Source: Shewanella benthica
Lineage (GTDB): Bacteria; Pseudomonadota; Gammaproteobacteria; Enterobacterales; Shewanellaceae
Reading direction: 5' to 3'
Assembly: GCA_023284085.1 (NCBI GenBank)
Contig: JAKVHY010000009.1
Location: 1-64,000 of the forward strand
Length of the DNA stretch: 64,000 nucleotides
Notes under the pieces: model-generated
The model's database searches: none
Told to the model about the DNA's origin: nothing
Seen by the model: the letters and a program-made list of their open reading frames with translations, nothing else
Program-made: the position numbers and the translations under genes
In this document: positions 18,762-30,568 of the stretch, piece after piece
How the letters are laid out: each line of letters opens with the position of its first letter
Position numbering within the stretch: the first letter of the stretch is position 1

Positions 18762-19928
18762 TTAATAAACCTCTTCATCTACTCGGGTCGCGCCAGCGCT
18801 GGCCGAACAGAGGTAAACTGTGGCTTCTAATCCTGTCTTTGTTGCGTATTGACTCTCAACCGCTTCGACCACAGCATCGGTCAAGGCATGATCCACTAAG
18901 GCAACGATACAACCACCAAAGCCTCCACCTGTCATTCTCACGCCGCCACGGTCGCCTATGACTTGTGAGATGATGTCGACTAAGGTATCGATTTCGGGCA
19001 CTGTGATCTCGAAATCATCACGCATAGAGGCGTGGGATTGAGCCATCAGCTCGCTTAATTTAGGTATATTGCCCGCCTCTAATGCATGGCTGGCATGTTG
19101 CGTTCTGCGGTTTTCCGTCAGTACGTGTCGTGCTCGCCTATAGCTGACATCGGACAGCTCAGATTTAGCGGCTTCAAGTTGGCAGAGATCGACATGCCTC
19201 AGACTTTCGACGCCGAAGTGATCGGCGACTTCTTCGCATTGCTCGCGTCTTAGGTTGTACTCAGAGTCGACCAGTCCGCGCTGAACATTTGAGTTCACTA
19301 TGATAAGGCTCAGGCTGTCGGGAATATGCACCGGCTCGCTGTCTAGGTCTTCACAATCTATCAGTAGGGCATGATCTTGCTCGCCCAGGGCGCTGATCAT
19401 CTGATCCATGATACCGCAGGCACAGCCTACGTATTGATTTTCACCGCGCTGAGCCATCTGGGCTACGGCGAGGGGTGAGAGTCTAAGCTGGCTGCAATCA
19501 TTGACTGCGGTGCCGAAGGCTACTTCTAAGGCCGCCGATGATGAGAGGCCTGCACCTAAGGGCACATTGCCAACCACTGAGATATCGAGTCCTTTCGCCG
19601 TGAGTCCGGCTGCTGCCATGGCTGCAGTAAACCCTTTTAGGTAATTAACCCAGCCATCATCAGGATTCATGGTGCCTTCTTGACCGAAGGTCCACTCTTT
19701 TATTTCACCGGGGAAGGCATCGGATACGGCGCGATAGAGACTATCATCCCGACGCTTTACTGCGATAATCGTATGGAAGTTGATGGCGGCGGGCAAGACA
19801 AAGCCGTCATTGTAATCGGTATGTTCTCCGATCAAGTTCACCCGGCCTGGAGCCAGGTAAAGATCGTCTGCTGTTGTGCCAAAGGTTTGCACAAATAATT
19901 TGTTCGCGCGCTGTGCGGGATTCGACAT
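18762..19928 (-). CDS. galK: Galactokinase
   Basis: GalK phosphorylates alpha-D-galactose at C1 with ATP, the first committed step of the Leloir pathway. At 388 residues it is near E. coli GalK (382). All three GHMP-kinase signatures are visible: the galactokinase motif GRVNLIGEHTDYNDGFVLP at about residue 28, the ATP loop PLGAGLSSSAALEVA at about 125, and the C-terminal GGGFGGC. The catalytic Asp region CGIMDQMIS is intact. It is followed by galM and separated from the upstream symporter gene by a terminator and about 350 bases, so it probably has its own promoter. galT and galE, needed for the next steps, are not in the window. Confidence 0.95.
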   Translation of the reverse strand: MSNPAQRANKLFVQTFGTTADDLYLAPGRVNLIGEHTDYNDGFVLPAAINFHTIIAVKRRDDSLYRAVSDAFPGEIKEWTFGQEGTMNPDDGWVNYLKGFTAAMAAAGLTAKGLDISVVGNVPLGAGLSSSAALEVAFGTAVNDCSQLRLSPLAVAQMAQRGENQYVGCACGIMDQMISALGEQDHALLIDCEDLDSEPVHIPDSLSLIIVNSNVQRGLVDSEYNLRREQCEEVADHFGVESLRHVDLCQLEAAKSELSDVSYRRARHVLTENRRTQHASHALEAGNIPKLSELMAQSHASMRDDFEITVPEIDTLVDIISQVIGDRGGVRMTGGGFGGCIVALVDHALTDAVVEAVESQYATKTGLEATVYLCSASAGATRVDEEVY

Positions 19929-20050
19929 GCTTTAAAGCTTCCCTTATAAATTGTTTGCTCAATAACTGCCATGAGGCAGGCGTTTAAATACGGCACTTGT
20001 TGACCGCTTCATTTTACTTGTTAGCTAGCTTATGTATCGCCAGCTAAATG

Positions 20051-20067
20051 TGTAAATAAATATTACA
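20051..20067. promoter_or_regulatory. Candidate operator dyad upstream of galK
   Basis: Five-base arms TGTAA and TTACA flank seven A/T bases, about 125 bases upstream of galK. The half-site resembles those of LacI-family operators, but the centre is not CG, so this is a weak call. Confidence 0.3.
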
Positions 20068-20211
20068 TAGGTTTTTATAGCATGAGTAAGCCGAGGCTGT
20101 AACGGAGTTTTTTCGACATTTTTATGCAAAACAGACTAATTGATCCGTTTATAGTGGTTTTTACCCTTTTTTATAGGTTAACCCTTAGGTTTGAGGTGAT
20201 ATTTCAGCATA

Positions 20212-20248
20212 GAAAAAAGAGCGATGGCTCAGCAGTAACGCTCGCTCT
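20212..20248 (-). terminator. Terminator of the sodium/sugar symporter gene
   Basis: AGAGCGA (20218-20224) pairs with TCGCTCT (20242-20248) around a 17-base loop. Read on the minus strand, it is followed by six T. Confidence 0.75.
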
Positions 20249-20283
20249 ATTTCATCAAGACGCTGTGGTTTAATCCTATCGAC

Positions 20284-21708
20284 CTAGCTCTGGGTGGCTG
20301 CGATAGGTGTGACTACTTGATCGCCGAAGACAAATTTGCTCAGTAACAGGGTGACCAAGATAGTCGCAAATAGGGTGATCGCCATCATATGTATGAAGTG
20401 TAACGGGCTCCAAACGAAGGTGAATACGGCGTATATCAGTACACCGAAGACCAGGCCAATCTTGATCGCCTTAGCGTTAACATTCTTAAACACCAAGGCG
20501 CAGATAAAGGCGGCTAACACCGGCATAGAGTAGAGACCATTGAGTTTCTGCAGCAAGGATATGATGCTCTCGGATTGTGCAAAAACAGGTACCAGAGAGA
20601 CCGAGATTAAGGTGAACACTAAGGCGACACGGGTGCCTATCTTACGCACGTCAGCATTGGGGTTGATGTAGTTCTGGTGAATATCACAGGTATAGAGGGC
20701 CGCCGCCGAGTTAAGGCAAGAGTTAAATGAGCTCAGCACAGCGCCGGCAATCACGGCCGCGAAGGCGCCGGATAACCAAGACGGCAATAAGTCTCCCACC
20801 AACCTTCCATAGGCGACATCGCCTACGTCACCATATAACTTGAAGGCGACAATTCCGGGTAGCACGACAATGAAAGGCACGATTAACTTCATCACCACGG
20901 CGGCATAAAGGCCTTTCTGTGCTTCTTCCACCGATTTGGCGGCCAGGGCTCTCTGGGTTATCACCATATTGGTTCCCCAGTAGAAAATTTGAATGAAGAC
21001 CATGCCTGTCAACAAGGTATGCCAGGGGATATCTGAGTTATCATCGCCAATAAGCGTGATGCGCTCAATCGGGATGCCCGAGAGATCCCAGTTAATCGCG
21101 TTCATGGCTAGGTATGAGACAACAATGCCCATGGCTATCAGACCTATGCCGTTTAAGGTGTCTGATATGGCAATGGCTCTGAGACCACCGAAGATGGCAT
21201 AGACGGCACCGACAACGGCGAAGATAATGGCCAGCATGACGACGGATATCTGCAGGCCAAACATAGACTTCATAAACAGTGAGCCGGTGTAGAGCACGAC
21301 AGGTAGCAAGATGAAGGCATAGCCCAGCATAAAGAGTACCGAGACCATGGCGCGAATGCCCTTATCATTGTACTTGCGCTCTAGCAGCTCTGTGGTGGTG
21401 GTACAATTGTATTTGTAATAGATAGGGATGAGCCATTTAGCCAAGATGATCAGGCCAACGGCGGCACCAATTTCCCACCAGGCAACCAGTAACGCCTGAG
21501 CGCCGTTCATGCCAACGATCTGCTCGGCACTGATGTTGGTCATCATCAAGGAGCCTGCTACAACGACCCAACTCAGGCCGCCGCCAGCTAAAAAGTAATC
21601 TTTGCTGTCGCTGGTGTCTCGTTTGATGTTGCGACATTTGAGATAGGTAATGAGTCCCACCGTCGCCGTCAGGCCAAAAAATATGACCAGTTGAATGATC
21701 TGTTCCAT
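20284..21708 (-). CDS. Sodium/solute symporter (SSS family), probable galactose importer
   Basis: A 474-residue SSS-family transporter in the vSGLT group, with about 13-14 membrane segments. N-terminal hallmarks are present: DYFLAGGGLSWVVVAGSLMMTNISAEQIVGMNGAQA, given here only as a guide to residues 40-72, with the AEQ-x-G motif after TM1 and the Ser/Asn sodium-site region. Also visible are GGLRAIAISDTLNG and the conserved SSFNSCLNSAAALYTCDI in TM8. It imports sugar with sodium; galactose or glucose is inferred from its place between lacZ and galK. GGAAATCAAC precedes the ATG. A terminator follows the gene. Confidence 0.88.
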   Translation of the reverse strand: MEQIIQLVIFFGLTATVGLITYLKCRNIKRDTSDSKDYFLAGGGLSWVVVAGSLMMTNISAEQIVGMNGAQALLVAWWEIGAAVGLIILAKWLIPIYYKYNCTTTTELLERKYNDKGIRAMVSVLFMLGYAFILLPVVLYTGSLFMKSMFGLQISVVMLAIIFAVVGAVYAIFGGLRAIAISDTLNGIGLIAMGIVVSYLAMNAINWDLSGIPIERITLIGDDNSDIPWHTLLTGMVFIQIFYWGTNMVITQRALAAKSVEEAQKGLYAAVVMKLIVPFIVVLPGIVAFKLYGDVGDVAYGRLVGDLLPSWLSGAFAAVIAGAVLSSFNSCLNSAAALYTCDIHQNYINPNADVRKIGTRVALVFTLISVSLVPVFAQSESIISLLQKLNGLYSMPVLAAFICALVFKNVNAKAIKIGLVFGVLIYAVFTFVWSPLHFIHMMAITLFATILVTLLLSKFVFGDQVVTPIAATQS

Positions 21709-21804
21709 GTTGATTTCCTTTTTCTTATTCTATTTATGCACTAAATACTGCTGAGGAAAGTTATCCTATGATCGTTAAAATCAGCAGGATAACTCAGGCT
21801 CCGA

Positions 21805-25083
<3,279 letters not shown>

Positions 25084-25095
25084 TTATTCTGGTAC

Positions 25096-26172
25096 TCATT
25101 GCCTGCTCCAGACAATGGCAATATGCTTTAGATCCGGGCTGACTGCGATTCTTGAGGCGTTAACATGCTGCTTTGAGGGCTGCAGCAGAGTCGCGACGGC
25201 TTGCCAAGCGTTATCAGCATCACTCTTTACTGATGTAGATTCCCGTGCAGATGTAGATGGCCAGGCCCTGAGGTGGTTATCATCTATGTTGAAGATCCAG
25301 CCGTTACTGCTCCAGGCGTAATCTTCGCTGCCCTTATCGACGGAGATCAAAGGTGTGTGACTGCTGGAAAGTGGGTCGAAACGCTTGATGACACGGTCGC
25401 CATCTTGTTGCTTATGCAGGTAGCTGAAGGCTTTATCGTTGGGAATTATATGTATGCTGCGTCCGGCGTTTGCCACCACAAAATGACGTTCATCGGCGCC
25501 GGATATCGACTCATCAGACAAGGAACTGGCTTCGAAATAGAGGCTATATGCATAACGTGCCCAGAGTAAGGTGCCGAGTTCGGCATGGTGAGCAAAGTAG
25601 CCCGTTGGGATCATACTATTGATGGCGCGGGTTCTGGGTTTGTTGGCCTCTTGCTGCCAAACACTCTGGTGGGGCACGCCTTGTTCGACGATATAACGAA
25701 TTCCATCTGTGGCTGCTGATGATTGTTTACCTGACGGCTTATGGGTCAGTGGCTGGGGTGAGTATTCACTCTCATCTGGTGTAAATGTCAGTTGTTCTAT
25801 CTGAGGTGCAGCGTTTTTATCTAAGTAGTATCGAAAGATGTCGTTGTGCTCAGCGCCCCGATCCGATGCAAATACCAGACTCTGGCTGTCGGCGCTAAAT
25901 GCGGGCTGATTGTCATAGCCGTCTCGATTCGATACCGGCTTTGGGGCACCGAGCTGCCAGCTGGCAGTTTGCTTATCCAACTGGAGAGGATAGATCCAAA
26001 TATCATAGCCAGCGGCGATTGAAGGGGAGGTGACCAAGGTGGTGGATAGCGCAACTAAAGCGCAGAGCACGGCTTGAAACAGCACATTAGACCGCTTCTC
26101 CAGGCTAGAGGAGTTAGCGCGCCGTGGAGTGGTTATATTATTTTGTGTTGAGTCTGTATCGGCTTGGTTCAC
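25096..26172 (-). CDS. Exported TolB-like beta-propeller (PD40) protein of the sugar cluster
   Basis: A 358-residue protein, first gene of the leftward sugar cluster. After a hydrophobic segment (VLFQAVLCALVALSTTLV, cut near SIAA) it shows PD40/WD40-like propeller blades: NQPAFSADSQSLVFASDRGAEHNDIF is typical (residues about 88-115), and SPDLKHIAIVW ends the protein. Such proteins are periplasmic; some are transducers or binding scaffolds. No enzyme residues are visible. The start shown is a GTG at 26172, directly after a 33-bp dyad; a later GTG at the signal peptide is possible. Its position next to lacZ suggests a role in sugar sensing or binding, which is inference. Confidence 0.65.
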   Translation of the reverse strand: MNQADTDSTQNNITTPRRANSSSLEKRSNVLFQAVLCALVALSTTLVTSPSIAAGYDIWIYPLQLDKQTASWQLGAPKPVSNRDGYDNQPAFSADSQSLVFASDRGAEHNDIFRYYLDKNAAPQIEQLTFTPDESEYSPQPLTHKPSGKQSSAATDGIRYIVEQGVPHQSVWQQEANKPRTRAINSMIPTGYFAHHAELGTLLWARYAYSLYFEASSLSDESISGADERHFVVANAGRSIHIIPNDKAFSYLHKQQDGDRVIKRFDPLSSSHTPLISVDKGSEDYAWSSNGWIFNIDDNHLRAWPSTSARESTSVKSDADNAWQAVATLLQPSKQHVNASRIAVSPDLKHIAIVWSRQ

Positions 26173-26177
26173 AGCAA

Positions 26178-26210
26178 GGTATTTCCCATCTTATGCAGAT
26201 AGGAAATACC
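26178..26210. promoter_or_regulatory. 33-bp dyad at the start of the lac/gal cluster
   Basis: GGTATTTCC (26178-26186) mirrors GGAAATACC (26202-26210). Inner ATCT and AGAT continue the symmetry around TATGC, with only one mismatched pair. It lies 6 to 38 bases upstream of the GTG start and overlaps the predicted transcription start, so it could be a repressor site or an mRNA hairpin. Confidence 0.6.
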
Positions 26211-26239
26211 ATACTAGATTGTTAGGATAATGTATACAA
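26211..26239 (-). promoter_or_regulatory. Predicted sigma-70 promoter of the lac/gal cluster
   Basis: On the minus strand, TTGTAT (26239-26234), a 17-base spacer and TAGTAT (26216-26211). The -35 box is part of a GTATAC palindrome. Match to consensus is moderate; the spacing is optimal. Confidence 0.45.
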
Positions 26240-26262
26240 TGTCTGTTTTTATTGAGTGTACA

Positions 26263-27888
26263 TTAACCCTTATTCTTTATCTCTTCGGCGTTAGACCTAG
26301 CCACATGGGACTCTGGCAGCAGGTCGTTGACCACATGATCGACAAAACCGGCACCGGCGGCTTCATAGAGGTTATAGATACTGTGGACACCAGATTCCTT
26401 TAAAGACTCCCCATCTTCAGTATATTGCACGATGGCACTTAGCTTGCCCTTGTAATCTAGCCTGCGTAGCTGTTCGGCGGCAAACAAGTTACCTATATGG
26501 TGGGGCATGGCTAGCAGTACCAGTTCCAGATTGGGAGCATGTTCGAGTTTCTCCCAAAAATCGGTATCTGAGGCGTCTCCCTGAACCACGTGACGTCCTA
26601 GGCCCTGATGATAGTCGACCAGATCCTGTTTATGTTCTATGCCTAAGATCTCGCCATCGAACTTGGCTGCTAATTCATCATAGGCGCCGCTGCCTATTCG
26701 CCCCATGCCTAAGATTAGAAAGCGGGGATTGCCTACTGGGATCTGACGATCTTCAGGGTGAAGAGGATGCTTTTCAAGCTGCTGTAATCGGCCTTGGTAT
26801 TTCTGATATAGACGACTGGAAATTGCATTTAAAGGTGCCGCCAACAGGAAGCTGATGCTCAAGGCGACAGCCAAGATCACCATCCATTGGGGGGGCAGCC
26901 AGCCCTTGCTGGTGGCTACCGCCGCGACGATCAAGCCAAACTCACTATAGTTACCTAAGTTAAATGAGGTCATGAGTGAGGTACGGGATCTGAGTTTGAA
27001 ACGGGTAAGAAGATAGAGAAACAGTCCTATCTTCAATGGGATCACTAACACTAAGATGGTCGCCAGACCTATATCTGACATGCTAGGCAGGCCGTTGAGA
27101 CCGACAGTCAGGAAGAAGGCGACCAGGAAGAGTTCCTTAAAGTAGAACAGGGACTTTGCCAGCTCAGAAGACTTGGGGTGACCCGCGAGTAAGATGCCGA
27201 TGATCAGGGCGCCTAGGTCGGGTTTCAGGCCGACAGCTTCAAATAACCAGCCACCGAGAACCAAGGCCATGACCAGGCCAAATAGTACTAAGAGTTCACC
27301 GTGACCTACACGGTCGAAAGCCTTGTAAATAAGCGGCTTAGCAAAGGGAAGTAGGAGTAAACCGAAGGCCCACACCGAGGGGATGTCCCCCTTTGATATC
27401 GTCAGGAAGGCGACGGCGAAGATATCCTGCATGATGAGAATACCTATGGCGACCCGTCCATAGAGAGACTGCATGTCACCCTTATCTTCCAGCACTTTTA
27501 CCGCAAAGATGGTACTGGAGAAGCTCAAGGCGAAGGCTAGCAGGGCTAGCTGATTGAAATCCAGGCCTGTGAGTTGATCTAGCCCTATCATGCCTAAGAG
27601 CTTAAGCAGTGGGATGAAAAATAGCATGGAGCCCATCATGTGTAGGCTGGAACCAGCCCAAACCTCGGCTTTAAATAGGCTCCTGATGTCTAACTTCAGG
27701 CCGATGGCGAAGAGCAGTAGGGTGACACCTAACTCGGCGAGTTGCTCGAGCAGGGGCAGGCTGGACTCATCTATGCCAAACAGAAATAGTACAAAACCCG
27801 CAACGAGATAGCCTATCAAGGGCGGCAAGCCAACTCGGCTGACAAGCATGCCACAGGCCAGAGTGATGATTAGGATGGCGGGTTCCAT
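26263..27888 (-). CDS. CPA2-family cation:proton antiporter with TrkA-N domain (YbaL/KefB-like)
   Basis: A 541-residue membrane protein. About 12 transmembrane segments (residues 1-375) form a CPA2 monovalent cation/proton antiporter, with GLPPLIGYLVAGF at the start and ALSFSSTIFAVKVLEDK in the ion-pathway region. From about residue 400 there is a cytosolic Rossmann TrkA-N domain (LILGMGRIGSGAYDEL) that senses NAD(H) or a similar ligand. There is no Kef-type C-terminal extension. It probably moves K+ or Na+ in exchange for protons. AGGAGAAAC precedes the ATG. It lies upstream of the sugar cluster on the same strand, but that cluster has its own predicted promoter. dsbD lies upstream behind a strong palindrome. 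Confidence 0.85.
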   Translation of the reverse strand: MEPAILIITLACGMLVSRVGLPPLIGYLVAGFVLFLFGIDESSLPLLEQLAELGVTLLLFAIGLKLDIRSLFKAEVWAGSSLHMMGSMLFFIPLLKLLGMIGLDQLTGLDFNQLALLAFALSFSSTIFAVKVLEDKGDMQSLYGRVAIGILIMQDIFAVAFLTISKGDIPSVWAFGLLLLPFAKPLIYKAFDRVGHGELLVLFGLVMALVLGGWLFEAVGLKPDLGALIIGILLAGHPKSSELAKSLFYFKELFLVAFFLTVGLNGLPSMSDIGLATILVLVIPLKIGLFLYLLTRFKLRSRTSLMTSFNLGNYSEFGLIVAAVATSKGWLPPQWMVILAVALSISFLLAAPLNAISSRLYQKYQGRLQQLEKHPLHPEDRQIPVGNPRFLILGMGRIGSGAYDELAAKFDGEILGIEHKQDLVDYHQGLGRHVVQGDASDTDFWEKLEHAPNLELVLLAMPHHIGNLFAAEQLRRLDYKGKLSAIVQYTEDGESLKESGVHSIYNLYEAAGAGFVDHVVNDLLPESHVARSNAEEIKNKG

Positions 27889-27972
27889 GTTTCTCCTGAA
27901 GGGGTTTGAGTTAACTACCTCTTATTGTATAAGAATTTGATGAAGTTTAAACAAATATTATGCCAAAGAAGA

Positions 27973-28000
27973 ACAAGCTAGATCTTAAGATCTAGCTTGT
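27973..28000 (-). terminator. Perfect 28-bp palindrome after dsbD, probable terminator
   Basis: ACAAGCTAGATCTT is followed directly by its exact reverse complement, 10 bases beyond the dsbD stop. On the minus strand TTCTTCTTT follows. The perfect symmetry with no designed loop is unusual for a terminator, but the position fits one. Confidence 0.6.
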
Positions 28001-28010
28001 AGGACCCGTA

Positions 28011-29852
28011 TCACTGGCTCAGGAGTATATCTAAGTGCTTGGAAAACGCTGCAGGTTTCATAAAACCTGTGACTCTTAAGTCGTCCCGGCTCTGGCCCGA
28101 TGCGTCAAACATCAGTAGCGTAGGCAGACCCAGCACATCATAATGTTCCAGCAGTTCGATATCGATATCATCATTCTTGGTGACGTCAGCCTGAAGGAAG
28201 ACAATGTTAGCCAGACGCGCCTGAACCTGAGGGTCTTTGAAGGTAATGGCCTCAAACTCCTTACAGGCCACACACCAATCGGCATAGAGGTCTAACATCA
28301 CAGGCTTGCCCTGAGCCGCGGCTTTTGCTACTTCGGCGTTCAAGTCATCCAGAGACTTGATGCGCTGATGAGATATGTGTTGCTCTGAGACTGCCGATGC
28401 GCCTGGGCCTTGATGACCCAAGTGAGTCATCACAGCCTGAAAGCCGTAGGAGAAGCTGGCAAGTAGCATCAAGGTCAGCAGAACCGCACGGGTCGTTTGT
28501 TTCCAGTTAAACTCGGTGAGCTTGTTTTGGTGCATCAGGTAGCCGACTAAGGTGACTCCCCAGATGGACCAGAAGATATCAGAGATGAGTCCTGGCCAGA
28601 TCCGGCCTATCATGACGATAGAAACGGCGATGAGCAGGAAGCCAAAGACGGTCTTGATGACATCCATCCAGTGGCCGGCTCTTGGCAGTAACTTACCACC
28701 TGAAGTACCTATGATCAGCAGAGGTAAGCCCATGCCCATGCTTAACACATACAGGGCCAGGAAGCCTTGTAGCAGATCTCCTGTTTGTGCCACATACACG
28801 AGTGCGCCGGATAGGGGGGCGGTAGTACAAGGTGAGGCGACGAGGCCCGAGATAACTCCCATCATGAAGACGCCAATCACATTGCCGCCTTTCTGGTTAT
28901 TGGAGAATTTGTTCATCTTCTCCTGCCATTTGGACGGCAGTTTTAGCTCATAGAGGCCAAACATCGATAGGCTGAGTACGAAGAACAAGATAGCCAGCAC
29001 TATCAGTACCGCTGGGTGTTGCAGCGCGGCCTGATACTTCATTCCCGCCGAGGCGACCACGAGTCCGAGCAATGAGTAAGTGATCGCCATGCCCTGGACG
29101 TAGACCATTGACAGGCTGAAGGCCTTGGCCGTAGACAGTTTCTTGCCTTGACCGACTATGATCCCGGATAGGATAGGGTACATGGGAAACACGCAAGGAG
29201 TCAGCGCTAAGCCGATACCGAGTCCGAAGAAGATGACAAGAGTCCACAACAGGCTGTCACCGGACAACATCTGGCTCAGACTATCTTGCTGGGTGATCGG
29301 AGCCTGGGAGCTTGTCGAGTCGGCAATGACTTGCGTATCAACAAGTTTCTCACCTGTGGGAAGCTCGCCGGTGAGTAAACCGTCATTGGCTTCGACCTTA
29401 CTGAGTAAGGCGTTTTTCTTGGTCGGAGGGAAACATAGCTTACCTTCGGCACAACCCATAAATGTGACGTTAACTGTGCCGCCTTCGATAGCCTCTCGGA
29501 TGGCGATGGGAATCTCGACATAAGAGTAATAGACCTCTTGCTTGCCAAAATAGTCATCTGTGTGATCTTTTCCCTGTGGAATAGATATCTCACCCAATGT
29601 TGCACCATCGGCTTCAAATTTGAGCTTGTCGCGGTACATGTAATAACCATCGGCAATGACCCAACTGACAGTGAGCCGCTCATCTTCTTGTTTGAAATCG
29701 AAGACGAAGGCTTCATCCACAGGCATCAACTTAGGTTCACCTTTGAGGAAGTCGAACTTATTGCTGCTGAAGATCCCCTCGCTGTGAGCTAACGGCGTTA
29801 ACAGCAGGGAAGTAAAAATTAATGAAATAGCTAAGGTGACTAATTTTTTCAT
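28011..29852 (-). CDS. dsbD: DsbD, transmembrane thiol:disulfide interchange protein
   Basis: DsbD carries electrons from cytoplasmic thioredoxin across the inner membrane to periplasmic DsbC/DsbG and cytochrome c maturation. All three modules are intact. A signal peptide is followed by the periplasmic alpha domain with Cys134 and Cys140 (FMGCAEGKLCFPP). The eight-segment membrane domain has LTPCVFPMYPIL and ASPCTTAPLSGALVY. The C-terminal thioredoxin domain has YADWCVACKEFE. The start at 29852 (MKKLVTLAISL) gives a normal signal peptide; the frame is open eight codons further. It follows cutA after 84 bases, a common gammaproteobacterial pairing. It is relevant to a cell making multihaem cytochromes such as the one at 44647. 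Confidence 0.95.
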   Translation of the reverse strand: MKKLVTLAISLIFTSLLLTPLAHSEGIFSSNKFDFLKGEPKLMPVDEAFVFDFKQEDERLTVSWVIADGYYMYRDKLKFEADGATLGEISIPQGKDHTDDYFGKQEVYYSYVEIPIAIREAIEGGTVNVTFMGCAEGKLCFPPTKKNALLSKVEANDGLLTGELPTGEKLVDTQVIADSTSSQAPITQQDSLSQMLSGDSLLWTLVIFFGLGIGLALTPCVFPMYPILSGIIVGQGKKLSTAKAFSLSMVYVQGMAITYSLLGLVVASAGMKYQAALQHPAVLIVLAILFFVLSLSMFGLYELKLPSKWQEKMNKFSNNQKGGNVIGVFMMGVISGLVASPCTTAPLSGALVYVAQTGDLLQGFLALYVLSMGMGLPLLIIGTSGGKLLPRAGHWMDVIKTVFGFLLIAVSIVMIGRIWPGLISDIFWSIWGVTLVGYLMHQNKLTEFNWKQTTRAVLLTLMLLASFSYGFQAVMTHLGHQGPGASAVSEQHISHQRIKSLDDLNAEVAKAAAQGKPVMLDLYADWCVACKEFEAITFKDPQVQARLANIVFLQADVTKNDDIDIELLEHYDVLGLPTLLMFDASGQSRDDLRVTGFMKPAAFSKHLDILLSQ

Positions 29853-29936
29853 GGTTGCTTGGTTTCTTGTTTCCATTTAATACATAGGGTGAATCAATAT
29901 AACTAGCGGTATTTTTTGTGCTAATACTGTAATTAG

Positions 29937-30260
29937 TTAAGCGCTAGTCACTTCATTTACCCAGTTTATATATTCAGGTAAGCCATCATTGATTGGTATG
30001 GCTATGATTTCGGGCACCTGGTAAGGGTGCTGCTGGCTAATGGTTTGCTCTAAAGCTGAATAGCAAGCTTGGGTGCATTTTATCTGTAACTGATATTCCT
30101 GCTCTTCACATACTTTATCTTGCCAAAGATAGATCGAAGTGACTGGTGCCGATATCTGTATGCAGGCAGCAAGTTTATTTTCGACTAATTCTTTAGCCAG
30201 CTCAATCGCGCTTTCTTTTGAAGGGAAAGTCGTGATGACTAACAGCAGTTTGTTTTGCAT
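29937..30260 (-). CDS. cutA: CutA1 divalent-cation tolerance protein
   Basis: A 107-residue CutA1 protein, a small trimeric ferredoxin-like protein. Family features are the N-terminal LLVITTFPSKESAIELAKELVENKLAAC (residues 5-32, pattern only), the QISAPVTSIYLWQ strand with the conserved Trp, and the C-terminal HPYQVPEIIAIPI. The protein was linked to copper tolerance in E. coli, but its true role is uncertain. It is upstream of dsbD on the same strand and probably in one transcript with it. No signal peptide. Confidence 0.93.
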   Translation of the reverse strand: MQNKLLLVITTFPSKESAIELAKELVENKLAACIQISAPVTSIYLWQDKVCEEQEYQLQIKCTQACYSALEQTISQQHPYQVPEIIAIPINDGLPEYINWVNEVTSA

Positions 30261-30568
30261 CTTATCGCCTATTATTTAATCTAGATTAAAATTGCGTTAA
30301 GCTAGTATTGTTAAACTATTCGTTTTATCGCACTCAGAGAAATTGAATTTTCTGCAGCGGTTTACGTCTGTTTAAGGGGCATACTCTACGACTTTTAATT
30401 CATGCTTGCATTAAGACATCGCTAAAATAGTGAGCTTATCCATGAATCGTCCAGTCGACCCTGGTGAAATTGCCTGTGTTGTACTTGAAAATAGACCCGA
30501 AAACCCCCATTTAGGTTTCATATTGGGTAAAATAATGTTTATTCATCGTCAGTATTTGTGAGGTCAGT
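30261..30568. other. Divergent region cutA / fxsA
   Basis: No gene seen. It contains a near-consensus heat-shock promoter facing fxsA (30484-30512). The cutA promoter was not identified. Confidence 0.5.
30484..30512 (+). promoter_or_regulatory. Sigma-32 (heat-shock) promoter of fxsA
   Basis: CTTGAAA at 30484-30490 and CCCCATTT at 30505-30512, separated by 14 bases, match the RpoH consensus closely. The expected transcript start is near 30519, 50 bases before the fxsA start codon. Confidence 0.75.

Larger units (their letters stand above)
19929..20283. other. galK upstream region with candidate operator
   Basis: No gene seen. It holds the symporter terminator at 20212-20248 and, closer to galK, an imperfect dyad TGTAA-ATAAATA-TTACA at 20051-20067 that could bind a regulator of the sugar genes. 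The region is A/T-rich around it. Confidence 0.45.
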
